Shown here: one piece after another, positions 16,745-24,344 of the stretch
How positions within the stretch are numbered: position 1 is the stretch's first letter
Layout of the letters: each line of letters opens with the position of its first letter
Source: Bacteroidota bacterium
Lineage (GTDB): Bacteria; Bacteroidota; Bacteroidia; UKL13-3
Assembly: GCA_004293295.1 (NCBI GenBank)
Contig: RDYC01000187.1
Location: forward strand, 1-27,409
DNA: 27,409 bases
Direction: 5' to 3'
Notes under the pieces: generated by a model
What the model was told of the DNA's origin: nothing
Seen by the model: the letters and a program-made list of their open reading frames with translations, nothing else
The model's database searches: none
Made by a program: the position numbers and the translations under genes

Positions 16745-18232
16745 TTAATTCATTGGTATGCGATTCAACGCCTTTTTCATTCGCTTTTCCGTAATAAGTC
16801 CGATAGTTACAAACAAAATGATAATTACAGCCTTAATTGAATAATTAAACCATTGATTATATGACACTTTAGAATCAATATAGTTGCCTAAAAAATAAAT
16901 TGACAGGGCCAATAAAACATAAAAAAATATTCGCGCAACCGCATATGGAATTGGATAATACTTTGCCCCCATTAAATAACAGATAACCACCATACTAAAA
17001 TAACAAATTAGGGTTGCCCATGCTGAGCCGGTGTATCCCAAAACCGGAACAAGTAACAAGTTTGCTACTAAAGTAACCACGGCACCAATTATTGAAATAA
17101 TAGCTCCCTTATTGTTGTTATCGCTTAATTTATACCATATTGACAGGTTATAGTAAATGCCTAAAAGCATATTTGCCAATAAAAGAATAGGTACCACGTT
17201 GAGTCCCTCCCAATAACGCAAGTTGATGAAGTGTTTAAACACATCAATGTATAAGGTAACGGATAAAAAAAGTACCAAACAAACCAATACAAAGTAATTC
17301 ATTACCTCTGCATAGATGCCCTTTTTATCGTTATTGGCTGCGTGGTTAAAAAAAAACGGCTCTGCTGCATACCTAAATGCTTGAATAAACAAGCTCATCA
17401 ATATTGATAATTTGTAGTTGGCTCCATATATTCCGGTAGCTCTCATGCCTTCATTTGGATCTTCGTACATATACGAAATAATTATCCTATCCAAAGCTTC
17501 GTTTATCATACCAGCAAAGCCCACCACCATAAGAGGTAATCCGTATTGCATCATTTGCTTCCATAACACTTTGCTGAAGTGGGCATTTTTTATTTGTTTA
17601 ATTTCTTTCCATAACAATGGCAGGGTTATGGCGCTTGCTATTAAGTTGGCCATAAAGATATGACCAACCTCAACCTCTCCCTCAAAAAATGGCAACAAAA
17701 ACCCATAGTGGCTTTTCACGTAAGGACACAGCAGCAAAAAGTAAAGGTTAAGCAGGATATTTAAAAATATGCTGCTGTTTTTTATTATGGCAAATTTTAA
17801 TGCCTTATTTTGTTGCCGCAAAAAAGCAAATGGAATGGCAGATATGGCATCAAAAGAGATGATTAACACAAAGTAAATGATATATTCCGGGTGTTCATTA
17901 ACATGAATGAGAGAAGCTATTTGCTTAGAAAAACCTATAAAAATCAAACTAAAGAGCAATGAACTGCTTACGAGTGATGTTAACGCAGTACTATACACCT
18001 CGCTTTTGTTTTCATGTTTTTGCGAAAACCTGAAAAACGCGGTTTCCATGCCATAAGTAAGTAAAACATTAAAAAAGGTTACATACGAGTACATCAGCGT
18101 GTTTACGCCATATTCACCTGTACTAAAAAGAGCCGTATGAAGCGGCACAAGCAGGTAATTAATGAACCGCCCAACGATTTGACTAAGGCCATATACTGCT
18201 GTTTGAGAGGCGAGTTTTTTGAGTTGACTCAA
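16745..18232 (-). CDS. Wzx-type oligosaccharide flippase (MOP superfamily)
   Basis: This 495-residue integral membrane protein has about 12-14 hydrophobic helices and the MOP/polysaccharide-biosynthesis N-terminus LKKLASQTAVYGLSQIVGRF, followed by INYLLVPLHTALFSTGEYG. A conserved central YGLPLMVVGFAGMINEALDR lies near residue 235. Such proteins move undecaprenyl- or polyprenyl-linked glycans across the inner membrane; the cargo is unknown. It is the first gene of the eight-gene minus-strand run. The only possible start is the TTG at 18232, because a TGA lies five codons upstream in frame and no early ATG exists. A polyA tract and a candidate -7 box precede it. Confidence 0.93.
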   Translation of the reverse strand: MSQLKKLASQTAVYGLSQIVGRFINYLLVPLHTALFSTGEYGVNTLMYSYVTFFNVLLTYGMETAFFRFSQKHENKSEVYSTALTSLVSSSLLFSLIFIGFSKQIASLIHVNEHPEYIIYFVLIISFDAISAIPFAFLRQQNKALKFAIIKNSSIFLNILLNLYFLLLCPYVKSHYGFLLPFFEGEVEVGHIFMANLIASAITLPLLWKEIKQIKNAHFSKVLWKQMMQYGLPLMVVGFAGMINEALDRIIISYMYEDPNEGMRATGIYGANYKLSILMSLFIQAFRYAAEPFFFNHAANNDKKGIYAEVMNYFVLVCLVLFLSVTLYIDVFKHFINLRYWEGLNVVPILLLANMLLGIYYNLSIWYKLSDNNNKGAIISIIGAVVTLVANLLLVPVLGYTGSAWATLICYFSMVVICYLMGAKYYPIPYAVARIFFYVLLALSIYFLGNYIDSKVSYNQWFNYSIKAVIIILFVTIGLITEKRMKKALNRIPMN

Positions 18233-18251
18233 GTTTTTTTTATTTCAAGGT

Positions 18252-18259
18252 CAAAAATA
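18252..18259 (-). promoter_or_regulatory. Candidate -7 box for the flippase-led envelope operon
   Basis: On the minus strand TATTTTTG matches TAnnTTTG exactly and lies about 20 nt upstream of the TTG start at 18232. The -33 region does not match well. It sits in the 99-nt divergent gap shared with the TPR gene starting at 18332. Confidence 0.35.
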
Positions 18260-18331
18260 ATGTAAAATATTTACCCCTATTTTCGTTTATTATTAACAAA
18301 CAACGAGGGTTTGTATATTTTCGTACAATAG

Positions 18332-20137
18332 ATGAGAACGTATATTACGGTATTTTTATTCCTAGTAAGTGTGCTACGAGTTGCGGCCCAACAACAGGAC
18401 GAACAACTTGCCGCACAATACATGAGCAATAATGAGTTTGGAAAAGCGGTTGATGTTTATGAGCGTTTATACAGCAAAGGCAATAAATCAACCTTTCTTT
18501 ATGAAAACCTTCTTACCTGTTACTTTAAGCTAAATAGGTATGAAGACGCGGAAAAACTGGTGAAAAAGCAACAAAGAAAGTTTGAAAACAATGCCTATTA
18601 TTTGGTAGACCTTGGTTATGTATACGAAAGAGCGAATGATCCGGTGAAAGCCAAAAAAGCCTACGAACAGGTTTTAACAAAGCTGAACCCAAGCTATGAT
18701 GCGATTATGGAGCTGGCCGGAGCCTACAAAAAACGCAACCTTACTGAATATGCCATTAAAACCTTTATAAAAGGGCGAAACATTAACAAAAACGACTACC
18801 TGTTTTGTATTGAACTCGCCCAATTATATGGTGATATCAGTGAAGTTGCTTTGATGTTTCAAGAATATTTATCTGCCATCAACCAAAACCCTGAACTAAT
18901 GTCGGATGTTCAAGGATATCTGCAACTTTATTTAGACAAAGACGCTGACTATGAAGTTCTTAAACAAACATTAATCAAGCGATTAAAAGACTTTCCTGCC
19001 AATGAGTATTATACAGAAATGCTTACCTGGTTGTATGTACAACGTAAAGATTTTGACAGCGCATTGGTTCTGGCCAAAGCTTCAGATAAAAGAAACAAAG
19101 AGCAAGGTAGGCGTATCATTGATTTGTCTGAACTTGCCATTGCAAATCAGCGATATGATGCCGCTGTAAAGGGCTTTAACGATGTTATAATGATGGGTAG
19201 TGATAAACCCTTTTATATCAATGCCAAGCTTGGTATACTAAGAGCTAGAGGGCAAAAAATATTTTCATCGGCCAATTACACACCCGCAGATTTAACCCTA
19301 CTGGAACAAGATTATCATACTTTTTTAAAGGAATTCGGTAAATACCCTTTTACTGCCCAAACACAACGTGAGTTAGCGCAACTTCAGGCATATTATTTAT
19401 TTAAATATGACGAGGCAATTGAAAACTACAAAGAGTTATGCAATATGCCCCGCCTTGACAATAAGTTTAAGGCAGAATGTAAGCTTGATTTAGGAGACAT
19501 TTATGTTTTAAAGGGAGAAGAGTGGGAAGCGATGTTGCTTTATGGGCAAGTTGATAAAGAGTTTCTGGAAGACCCCCTCGGACAAGAAGCAAAATTCCGC
19601 AATGCTAAATTATCTTTTTACTTAAATGAGTTTGATTGGGCAAGGGCACAACTTGATGTGCTTAAAACAGCTACTACACAATTGATAGCTAACAACGCCA
19701 TTGAGCTTTCGCTACAGATACAAGACAACACCATTGATAGCAATGAGGAACCGTTGAAGCTTTTTGCACATGCGGATTTGTTGTTTTTTCAAAATCGTTT
19801 ATTAGATGCCAAAATAACCTTAGATAGCATTGACCGGATTTACCCTAAACATGCTTTAGCTGACGATGTTTTGTTTAAGAAAGGAGAAATCGCGCTTAAA
19901 GAAAAAAACTTCTCATTAGCCAACAGCTTATTCGAACAAGTGTTTAAAGAGCATGGGTCCGGCATACTGGGTGATAACGCCTTGTTTATCTTAGCCGATT
20001 TGGCCCAAAACAAACTTAATAATCAAGATTTGGCAAAAAAGTATCTCGAACAATTTATTGAAACCTATCCCGGTAGCTTTTTTTTAACAGAAGTTCGAAA
20101 ACGTTACCGCCTCCTTAGGGGTGATAACCCCGATTAA
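18332..20137 (+). CDS. Exported TPR-repeat protein (second)
   Basis: This 601-residue protein has a Sec signal peptide (MRTYITVFLFLVSVLRVAAQ) and TPR-like helical pairs throughout: NNEFGKAVDVYERLYSKGNK, VYERANDPVKAKKAYEQVL, LFKYDEAIENYKELCN and KKGEIALKEKNFSLANSLFE, ending LAKKYLEQFIETYPGSFFLT. There is no lipobox or membrane anchor beyond the signal peptide, so it is probably periplasmic. Function is unknown; TPR proteins of this size in Bacteroidota are usually scaffolds. It is divergent from the flippase operon, separated by 99 nt. The ATG at 18332 follows a TATATTTT box (18314-18321) so closely that the leader would be very short. Confidence 0.85.
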   Translation: MRTYITVFLFLVSVLRVAAQQQDEQLAAQYMSNNEFGKAVDVYERLYSKGNKSTFLYENLLTCYFKLNRYEDAEKLVKKQQRKFENNAYYLVDLGYVYERANDPVKAKKAYEQVLTKLNPSYDAIMELAGAYKKRNLTEYAIKTFIKGRNINKNDYLFCIELAQLYGDISEVALMFQEYLSAINQNPELMSDVQGYLQLYLDKDADYEVLKQTLIKRLKDFPANEYYTEMLTWLYVQRKDFDSALVLAKASDKRNKEQGRRIIDLSELAIANQRYDAAVKGFNDVIMMGSDKPFYINAKLGILRARGQKIFSSANYTPADLTLLEQDYHTFLKEFGKYPFTAQTQRELAQLQAYYLFKYDEAIENYKELCNMPRLDNKFKAECKLDLGDIYVLKGEEWEAMLLYGQVDKEFLEDPLGQEAKFRNAKLSFYLNEFDWARAQLDVLKTATTQLIANNAIELSLQIQDNTIDSNEEPLKLFAHADLLFFQNRLLDAKITLDSIDRIYPKHALADDVLFKKGEIALKEKNFSLANSLFEQVFKEHGSGILGDNALFILADLAQNKLNNQDLAKKYLEQFIETYPGSFFLTEVRKRYRLLRGDNPD

Positions 20138-20196
20138 ATAAGTTTTGCTTATCGGTATAGATATAATTGTTGAGCATGGTTATCCGTTAATTGTTA

Positions 20197-20204
20197 TATT
20201 TTTG
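20197..20204 (+). promoter_or_regulatory. Candidate -7 box for the IscA/HesB gene
   Basis: TATTTTTG matches TAnnTTTG exactly and lies about 20 nt before the ATG at 20225. A TTG at 20170-20172 could be the -33 element, but the 24-nt spacer is longer than usual. Confidence 0.4.
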
Positions 20205-20224
20205 CCTCAAATTGCTTTTTGTAT

Positions 20225-20551
20225 ATGATAACTGTAACAGAAAAAGCCAGCAAGCGCATTGCTGATTTAAAAATTGAACAACAACACAGCCCTGAACACT
20301 TTTTACGCGTAGGTGTTAACAGTGGTGGGTGCTCGGGTCTGTCGTACAACCTTGATTTTGATAACCAACTAAAAGATGGAGATCAGGTTTTTGAACACAA
20401 TGGAGTAAAGGTGGTGTGTGATGTGCGCAGTATGCTTTATCTTTTTGGAACAGAACTAGATTTCTCTGATGGGCTAAACGGCAAAGGATTCTCTTTCAAC
20501 AACCCAAATGCCTCTCGCACATGCAGTTGTGGTGAAAGTTTTGCGGTTTGA
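20225..20551 (+). CDS. IscA/HesB/ErpA-type iron-sulfur cluster carrier
   Basis: This 108-residue A-type carrier accepts and hands on Fe-S clusters in the cytosol. The three ligand cysteines are all present in the family spacing: Cys36 in NSGGCSGLSY, and Cys100 and Cys102 in RTCSCGESF. The strand DGLNGKGFSFNNPNA before the final CxC is also typical. The ATG at 20225 is preferred over an in-frame TTG at 20219 because it gives the usual MITVTEKA start. The gene stands alone between a TPR gene and rpsT, not inside an isc or suf cluster, so which member of the A-type group it is cannot be decided. Confidence 0.95.
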   Translation: MITVTEKASKRIADLKIEQQHSPEHFLRVGVNSGGCSGLSYNLDFDNQLKDGDQVFEHNGVKVVCDVRSMLYLFGTELDFSDGLNGKGFSFNNPNASRTCSCGESFAV

Positions 20552-20572
20552 GGATAATTTTTCTTTAATTCC

Positions 20573-20601
20573 TTGATTTTATAAATATTGCCCTATATTT
20601 G
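20573..20601 (+). promoter_or_regulatory. Bacteroidota-type promoter of rpsT
   Basis: TTG (20573-20575), an 18-nt spacer and TATATTTG (20594-20601), an exact TAnnTTTG. The ATG of rpsT follows 26 nt later. This is the best promoter in the window and sits where a strongly expressed ribosomal gene needs one. Confidence 0.75.
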
Positions 20602-20627
20602 CAGTCCTTTTTAAGAAAATAATAGAA

Positions 20628-20930
20628 ATGGCTAATCATAAATCAGCAAAAAAGAGAATCAGGGCGAACGCAGCTAAGCGATTAAGAAATCGTTACCAAG
20701 CCAAAACAACACGTACCCTTATTAAAACTGTTCGTAGCAGCACAGATAAGGCGGAGGCGCAAACATTGTTTAACAAAGTAGCTTCCCTGTTGGATAAATT
20801 AGCCAAGAAAAACGTTATTCATAGAAACAAAGCTGCAAATCAAAAAAGCAAATTGGCTAAATCAATTTCTAAAATTGGTACCGAAACCAAAAAAACAGCC
20901 ACCAAAAAGGCTTCAGCTAAAAAAGCATAA
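20628..20930 (+). CDS. rpsT: Small ribosomal subunit protein bS20
   Basis: This 100-residue basic protein binds 16S rRNA early in 30S assembly. It opens with MANHKSAKKRIRANAAKRLR, the typical bS20 start, and continues with the two long helices (TLIKTVRSSTDKAEAQ, then ASLLDKLAKKNVIHRNKAANQ and KSKLAKSI). The C-terminus is extended by a Lys/Ala/Thr-rich tail. It is transcribed alone from a clear promoter and ends in a strong terminator 25 nt after the stop. Confidence 0.98.
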   Translation: MANHKSAKKRIRANAAKRLRNRYQAKTTRTLIKTVRSSTDKAEAQTLFNKVASLLDKLAKKNVIHRNKAANQKSKLAKSISKIGTETKKTATKKASAKKA

Positions 20931-20954
20931 TAAACTTCTTACTACTATATAATG

Positions 20955-20981
20955 GGCTTTCTTCATAAGAAAGCCTTTTTT
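20955..20981 (+). terminator. Strong rho-independent terminator of rpsT
   Basis: GGCTTTCTT (20955-20963) pairs perfectly with AAGAAAGCC (20967-20975) around a 3-nt loop, followed by six T. This is the clearest terminator in the window. Confidence 0.92.
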
Positions 20982-20982
20982 G

Positions 20983-21014
20983 TTTGCCATTGTTGCTTAT
21001 GTTGTTTATGTTTA
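20983..21014 (+). promoter_or_regulatory. Candidate promoter of the DedA gene
   Basis: TTTG (20983-20986), a 20-nt spacer and TATGTTTA (21007-21014), matching the consensus except for the final base. It begins directly after the rpsT terminator. The predicted transcript start near 21020 lies about 17 nt before the TTG at 21037, which supports that TTG as the translation start. Confidence 0.5.
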
Positions 21015-21036
21015 CCACCTAATAACTCATACCTGC

Positions 21037-21654
21037 TTGGAAAACTTTTGGGATATTTTTAAACCTAAAGCGCTTGTTGATTTTGGCGGTCTGGCGTTGG
21101 TGCTTGTAGTAATATTTATTGAAAACGGCCTGTTTTTCGGTTTCTTTTTACCGGGAGACTCTTTGCTTTTCACCGTTGGCCTTCTTTGTTACTTAGGAGT
21201 TCTTGATGTAACGCTTTCAACACTAATCATAAGCATTAGCATTGCGGCCATACTTGGGTATTATGCCGGTTATTATTTTGGATACAAAGCCGGCCAATCA
21301 TTATATAAAAGAGAGGATACTTTGTTCTTTAAAAAGAGCTATATTTATACTGCAGAAACCTTTTATGAAAAATACGGAGGCATTGCATTGGTACTTGGCC
21401 GTTTTTTGCCAATAGTAAGAACCTTCGCACCTATTTTAGCAGGTGTTGTCCGGGTTAAACCACGCACTTTTTTGTTGTATAATTTGGCCGGGGCCATATT
21501 ATGGCCATTAACCATTGTTTCTGCGGGCTATTATGTGGGTTCCGTATTCCCCAACGCCCTAAACTATCTCGATTATATCGTGATTGGGTTTATTTTAGTG
21601 ACTACAATCCCCATTGTAAACAATATTCGTAAACGAAAAAAGAGCACTCCCTAG
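21037..21654 (+). CDS. DedA-family membrane protein
   Basis: This 205-residue integral membrane protein is of the DedA/SNARE-associated family, whose members are implicated in lipid-carrier recycling and membrane homeostasis. Family signatures are FIENGLFFGFFLPGDSLLF near residue 30, the glycine-rich helix AAILGYYAGYYFGYKAG, and YGGIALVLGRFLPIVRTFAP, which carries the conserved Arg residues. No ATG exists at the 5' end. A TTG at 20980 in frame lies inside the rpsT terminator. The TTG at 21037 gives the usual short N-terminus (MENFWDIFKPKAL) and fits the candidate promoter. The stop overlaps that of the convergent LolC/E-like gene by 4 nt. Confidence 0.9.
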   Translation: MENFWDIFKPKALVDFGGLALVLVVIFIENGLFFGFFLPGDSLLFTVGLLCYLGVLDVTLSTLIISISIAAILGYYAGYYFGYKAGQSLYKREDTLFFKKSYIYTAETFYEKYGGIALVLGRFLPIVRTFAPILAGVVRVKPRTFLLYNLAGAILWPLTIVSAGYYVGSVFPNALNYLDYIVIGFILVTTIPIVNNIRKRKKSTP

Positions 21655-22874
21655 CGGCTCATTAATTGTTTTACCTTTTTAGCGGGGTAAATGGTGGTTA
21701 AATAACCCAGAACAACCGCTGTTGCCAGTACGAGAACAATGTCTACCCAAATAACCTTTATGGGATAAGAACTAAATACCACATCTGCTGACTCCTGCAA
21801 GGAGATGATGCCGAATTTTTCTTGCAACAAGCTTAATACCAAACCTAAAAAAACACCTATGCCTCCTCCAAAAATAGCAATAACAAGCCCTTCATAAACA
21901 AAAATCTTGGAAGCCGATTGTTGGTTTAGGCCCATACTTTTTAATACCAGCATGTCGCGGCTTTTTTCCATGGCCAAAATGTATAATGAGCTGATGGTGT
22001 TAGACGCGGCAATGAGTAGAATAAACAGTAAAATAAAATAACTCACCATCTTCTCTGATTTCATTATCTTAAAAAATGAATCGTGTTGCTCAAACCGGTC
22101 CTTAACATCAAAGTCCGTTCCTAGAATTTCTTTTAACGCTCTCTTCACCTTCGGGATATTGGCATTATCTGTCACCCTTATTTCAATGGCTGTTATGTAA
22201 CCACTTCTTTGTAATAGTTCCCGAACAAACCCTATCGGACAAATTACGTACTTATTATCCGCTTCATCCTGGGCAGAAAAAACGCCTGCCGGAACAACAA
22301 CAGCTTTATTAAATGCGTCTTCAGGATTAATTACGCTTTGAACATCTCTTCTTGGTACATAAATAGAGAGGGCTTTAAAAATATCATTAGGATCTAAGGA
22401 AAGGCGATAAGCTACGCCTTGCCCCACAACAGCGAATGCTTCCTCATTGTTTAAATCAACCACTCCTGAAATAATTGTTTTATCAAACCCTGTTACTTTG
22501 GCGTATTGTTTATCAACACCTTTTAAGGTTGCAATATTCTGGCGTTCATCATAACGAAGCAGAACGTTTTCTTCCAAAGTGAGGCTATATGACTCACCAG
22601 CCAATGCTTCTTGAAATGAAGCCCATTTAAACGTTGTAGAATCAATTGTTTTGCCCACATGAGAAGTAACTCGTAAGTCGCTGTCAAAGTTCTTATACAT
22701 GGTGCTGAAAAGCTCTTCAAAACCATTAAAAACACTCAGCACAATTACCAAGGCCGCGGCACCAACAATGTAGCCCAACAATGAAATTCCTGATACTACG
22801 GAAATAAGACTTAGCCCCCCACCCTTCTTTTTGGAAAAAAAATATCTTTTGGCGATATAAAATGGTAGGTTCAA
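21651..22874 (-). CDS. LolC/LolE-type ABC transporter permease (FtsX family)
   Basis: This 407-residue inner-membrane permease has the lipoprotein-releasing (LolC/E) layout. It has a short cytosolic start NLPFYIAKRYFFSKKKGGG and one helix (about 28-50, ending VLSVFNGFEELF). A large periplasmic domain (about 52-260) and three C-terminal helices follow, including YFILLFILLIAASNTISSLY and KSMGLNQQSASKIFVYEGLV. In the Lol system such a permease works with an ATPase to extract lipoproteins from the inner membrane for LolA; no ATPase gene is adjacent here. Bacteroidota usually have one LolC/E-like subunit type, presumably a homodimer. The start is a TTG at 22874 (no ATG), well supported by the conserved N-terminus. 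It lies 17 nt after the methyltransferase gene. Confidence 0.88.
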   Translation of the reverse strand: MNLPFYIAKRYFFSKKKGGGLSLISVVSGISLLGYIVGAAALVIVLSVFNGFEELFSTMYKNFDSDLRVTSHVGKTIDSTTFKWASFQEALAGESYSLTLEENVLLRYDERQNIATLKGVDKQYAKVTGFDKTIISGVVDLNNEEAFAVVGQGVAYRLSLDPNDIFKALSIYVPRRDVQSVINPEDAFNKAVVVPAGVFSAQDEADNKYVICPIGFVRELLQRSGYITAIEIRVTDNANIPKVKRALKEILGTDFDVKDRFEQHDSFFKIMKSEKMVSYFILLFILLIAASNTISSLYILAMEKSRDMLVLKSMGLNQQSASKIFVYEGLVIAIFGGGIGVFLGLVLSLLQEKFGIISLQESADVVFSSYPIKVIWVDIVLVLATAVVLGYLTTIYPAKKVKQLMSR

Positions 22875-22891
22875 ATCAACTTACAATAAGT

Positions 22892-23695
22892 TTAATCTTT
22901 CCAAGCCTTCACAATAAGGCCGGTTCCGGTGGTATGGCTGGTATTGGTGTCAATCCAATTAAGGAGAAAAGATATTGGAAAAGTGATGATATAATAAATG
23001 GGCAATACCACAAAAAACGCTTTGCTGATATGGAGAAGGCTCATTGGGTATTTCATACTTAGTTTCCATGCTATTTTGCCGGGAAAACCATATTGATAAA
23101 GTATCTCTGTTTTGGTGAACCCTGCTTGATTCAATTTCGCCCTCATTTCTTCAACAGGATAGCCATCTCTTACGTGTTCTCCGATGAATGACTCTCCATG
23201 CTCATCTGCATTGCTCCCGCCTTGGTCACTCGGTGTAGATATGAGCAATAGGCCACCACTTTTCATGCTCGTATTAAAATGTTTAAACACCTCTACATCT
23301 TCCAAAATGTGCTCCATTACATCAACACAAAGCACTAAGTCGTATTTGTTACTGGCATGGGGCTTGGTTAAATCACCAACACTAAATTTAACCTGATTCA
23401 ACCCTGCTGTTTTAAAAAACCGTCCACAGTCTTCAATTTGATCTTCTTTAACATCAACCGCCTCTATGGTGCATTGTTTGTTTTTGTTGGCTACGTAAAA
23501 GCTATACTGGCCAAAACCAGAACCGGCATCTAACATCGTGAATGAAGAGGCAATCTTTGGCCACTTTTTAAGTTCACGATGAATGTGCCAAGAACGAAGT
23601 AAAAGCAAGTCAAGGAGTTTATAAAAGAGTTTGCGCAGTAGTGGTGATTTATTGAAAACTATGCCAAGGTCTTTTTTTATTGGATCGTATTCCAT
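22892..23695 (-). CDS. Class I SAM methyltransferase with C-terminal membrane hairpin
   Basis: This 267-residue protein has a Rossmann methyltransferase domain: SAM-binding MLDAGSGFGQYSFYVA near residue 54, an acidic strand end EAVDVKEDQ, and LVLCVDVMEHI near residue 120. After the catalytic part, a strongly hydrophobic stretch, SKAFFVVLPIYYIITFPISF (about 223-242), suggests a membrane anchor, followed by a short soluble tail. This points to a membrane-bound substrate such as a lipid, quinone precursor or lipid-linked sugar; the substrate itself cannot be told. ATG start at 23695. It is the first gene of a two-gene unit with the LolC/E-like permease and is divergent from gtrA. Confidence 0.85.
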   Translation of the reverse strand: MEYDPIKKDLGIVFNKSPLLRKLFYKLLDLLLLRSWHIHRELKKWPKIASSFTMLDAGSGFGQYSFYVANKNKQCTIEAVDVKEDQIEDCGRFFKTAGLNQVKFSVGDLTKPHASNKYDLVLCVDVMEHILEDVEVFKHFNTSMKSGGLLLISTPSDQGGSNADEHGESFIGEHVRDGYPVEEMRAKLNQAGFTKTEILYQYGFPGKIAWKLSMKYPMSLLHISKAFFVVLPIYYIITFPISFLLNWIDTNTSHTTGTGLIVKAWKD

Positions 23696-23793
23696 TGCTC
23701 TTTAATTTGTGCTATTTTTAAGCGGGCAATATAATTCAATCGCTTTGATTTTTGGAATGCAAAGTTCATTTTTATCCTTTATCGGTTCTATTA

Positions 23794-23824
23794 TTTCATA
23801 AAATGGCAATAATTAATACATTTG
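23794..23824 (+). promoter_or_regulatory. Candidate promoter of the GtrA gene
   Basis: TTTC (23794-23797), a 19-nt spacer and TACATTTG (23817-23824), an exact TAnnTTTG. The expected transcript start falls about 23830, at the GTG proposed as the start of translation. Confidence 0.5.
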
Positions 23825-23828
23825 AAAA

Positions 23829-24344
23829 GTGAATTACATCAGTGTTTTCAGAAAGTGGATTAGACGATATCCTTTTGTGCACAAGTTTCTAAAGTTCGGA
23901 TTTGTGGGTGTTGCTAGCACCATTGCAAGTTTGTTCGTTTTTTGGCTTATTTCACTGCAATTTCCTCAGTATAACCTTTTGGCCAAGGCAATCGGTTATG
24001 TAATGGGATTTTTTGTGGGCTTTACCCTTAATAAATTCTGGACCTATGTGGACCAAACGGAAGATGGGGAGCGCTACTTATTAAAGTACATTGTTGTTTA
24101 CGGAATAACCTTCTTTGTGTATTTGCTGTTTAATTACATCTGCGACCACTACATTCATCCAGAAACGGCTATTGCACCGGCCATTGCCAATATTGGTTTT
24201 CAAGCTCTTGGAGATTGGTTGCTCCTTAATGGAACGCTGGTAAGCAACATCCTTTCTATTGGATTAAATGTTTGTTTAAACTTTTTGGGCACAAATTTTT
24301 TGGTGTTTAAAGTGCCGTCTCCACAAGATTTGTTTAAAGATTAG
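23829..24344 (+). CDS. GtrA-family membrane protein
   Basis: This 171-residue protein has four membrane helices. The GtrA signature is KFLKFGFVGVASTIASLFVF near residues 19-38, then LLAKAIGYVMGFFVGFTLNK and FWTYV, and a C-terminal NVCLNFLGTNFLVF. GtrA proteins are thought to flip or hand over polyprenyl-phosphate-linked sugars used to decorate envelope glycans. No ATG is available. The GTG at 23829 follows a TGA stop by two codons; a GTG at 23877 would start just before the conserved helix and leave a normal leader. The stop overlaps that of the convergent MltD-like gene by 4 nt. There is no adjacent glycosyltransferase. Confidence 0.87.
   Translation: MNYISVFRKWIRRYPFVHKFLKFGFVGVASTIASLFVFWLISLQFPQYNLLAKAIGYVMGFFVGFTLNKFWTYVDQTEDGERYLLKYIVVYGITFFVYLLFNYICDHYIHPETAIAPAIANIGFQALGDWLLLNGTLVSNILSIGLNVCLNFLGTNFLVFKVPSPQDLFKD

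Noticed and set aside
20118..20131. GGGGT-GATA-ACCCC hairpin at the end of the second TPR gene
   Set aside because: It lies inside the last codons and is not followed by a T run, so I did not call it a terminator, though it could pause transcription.
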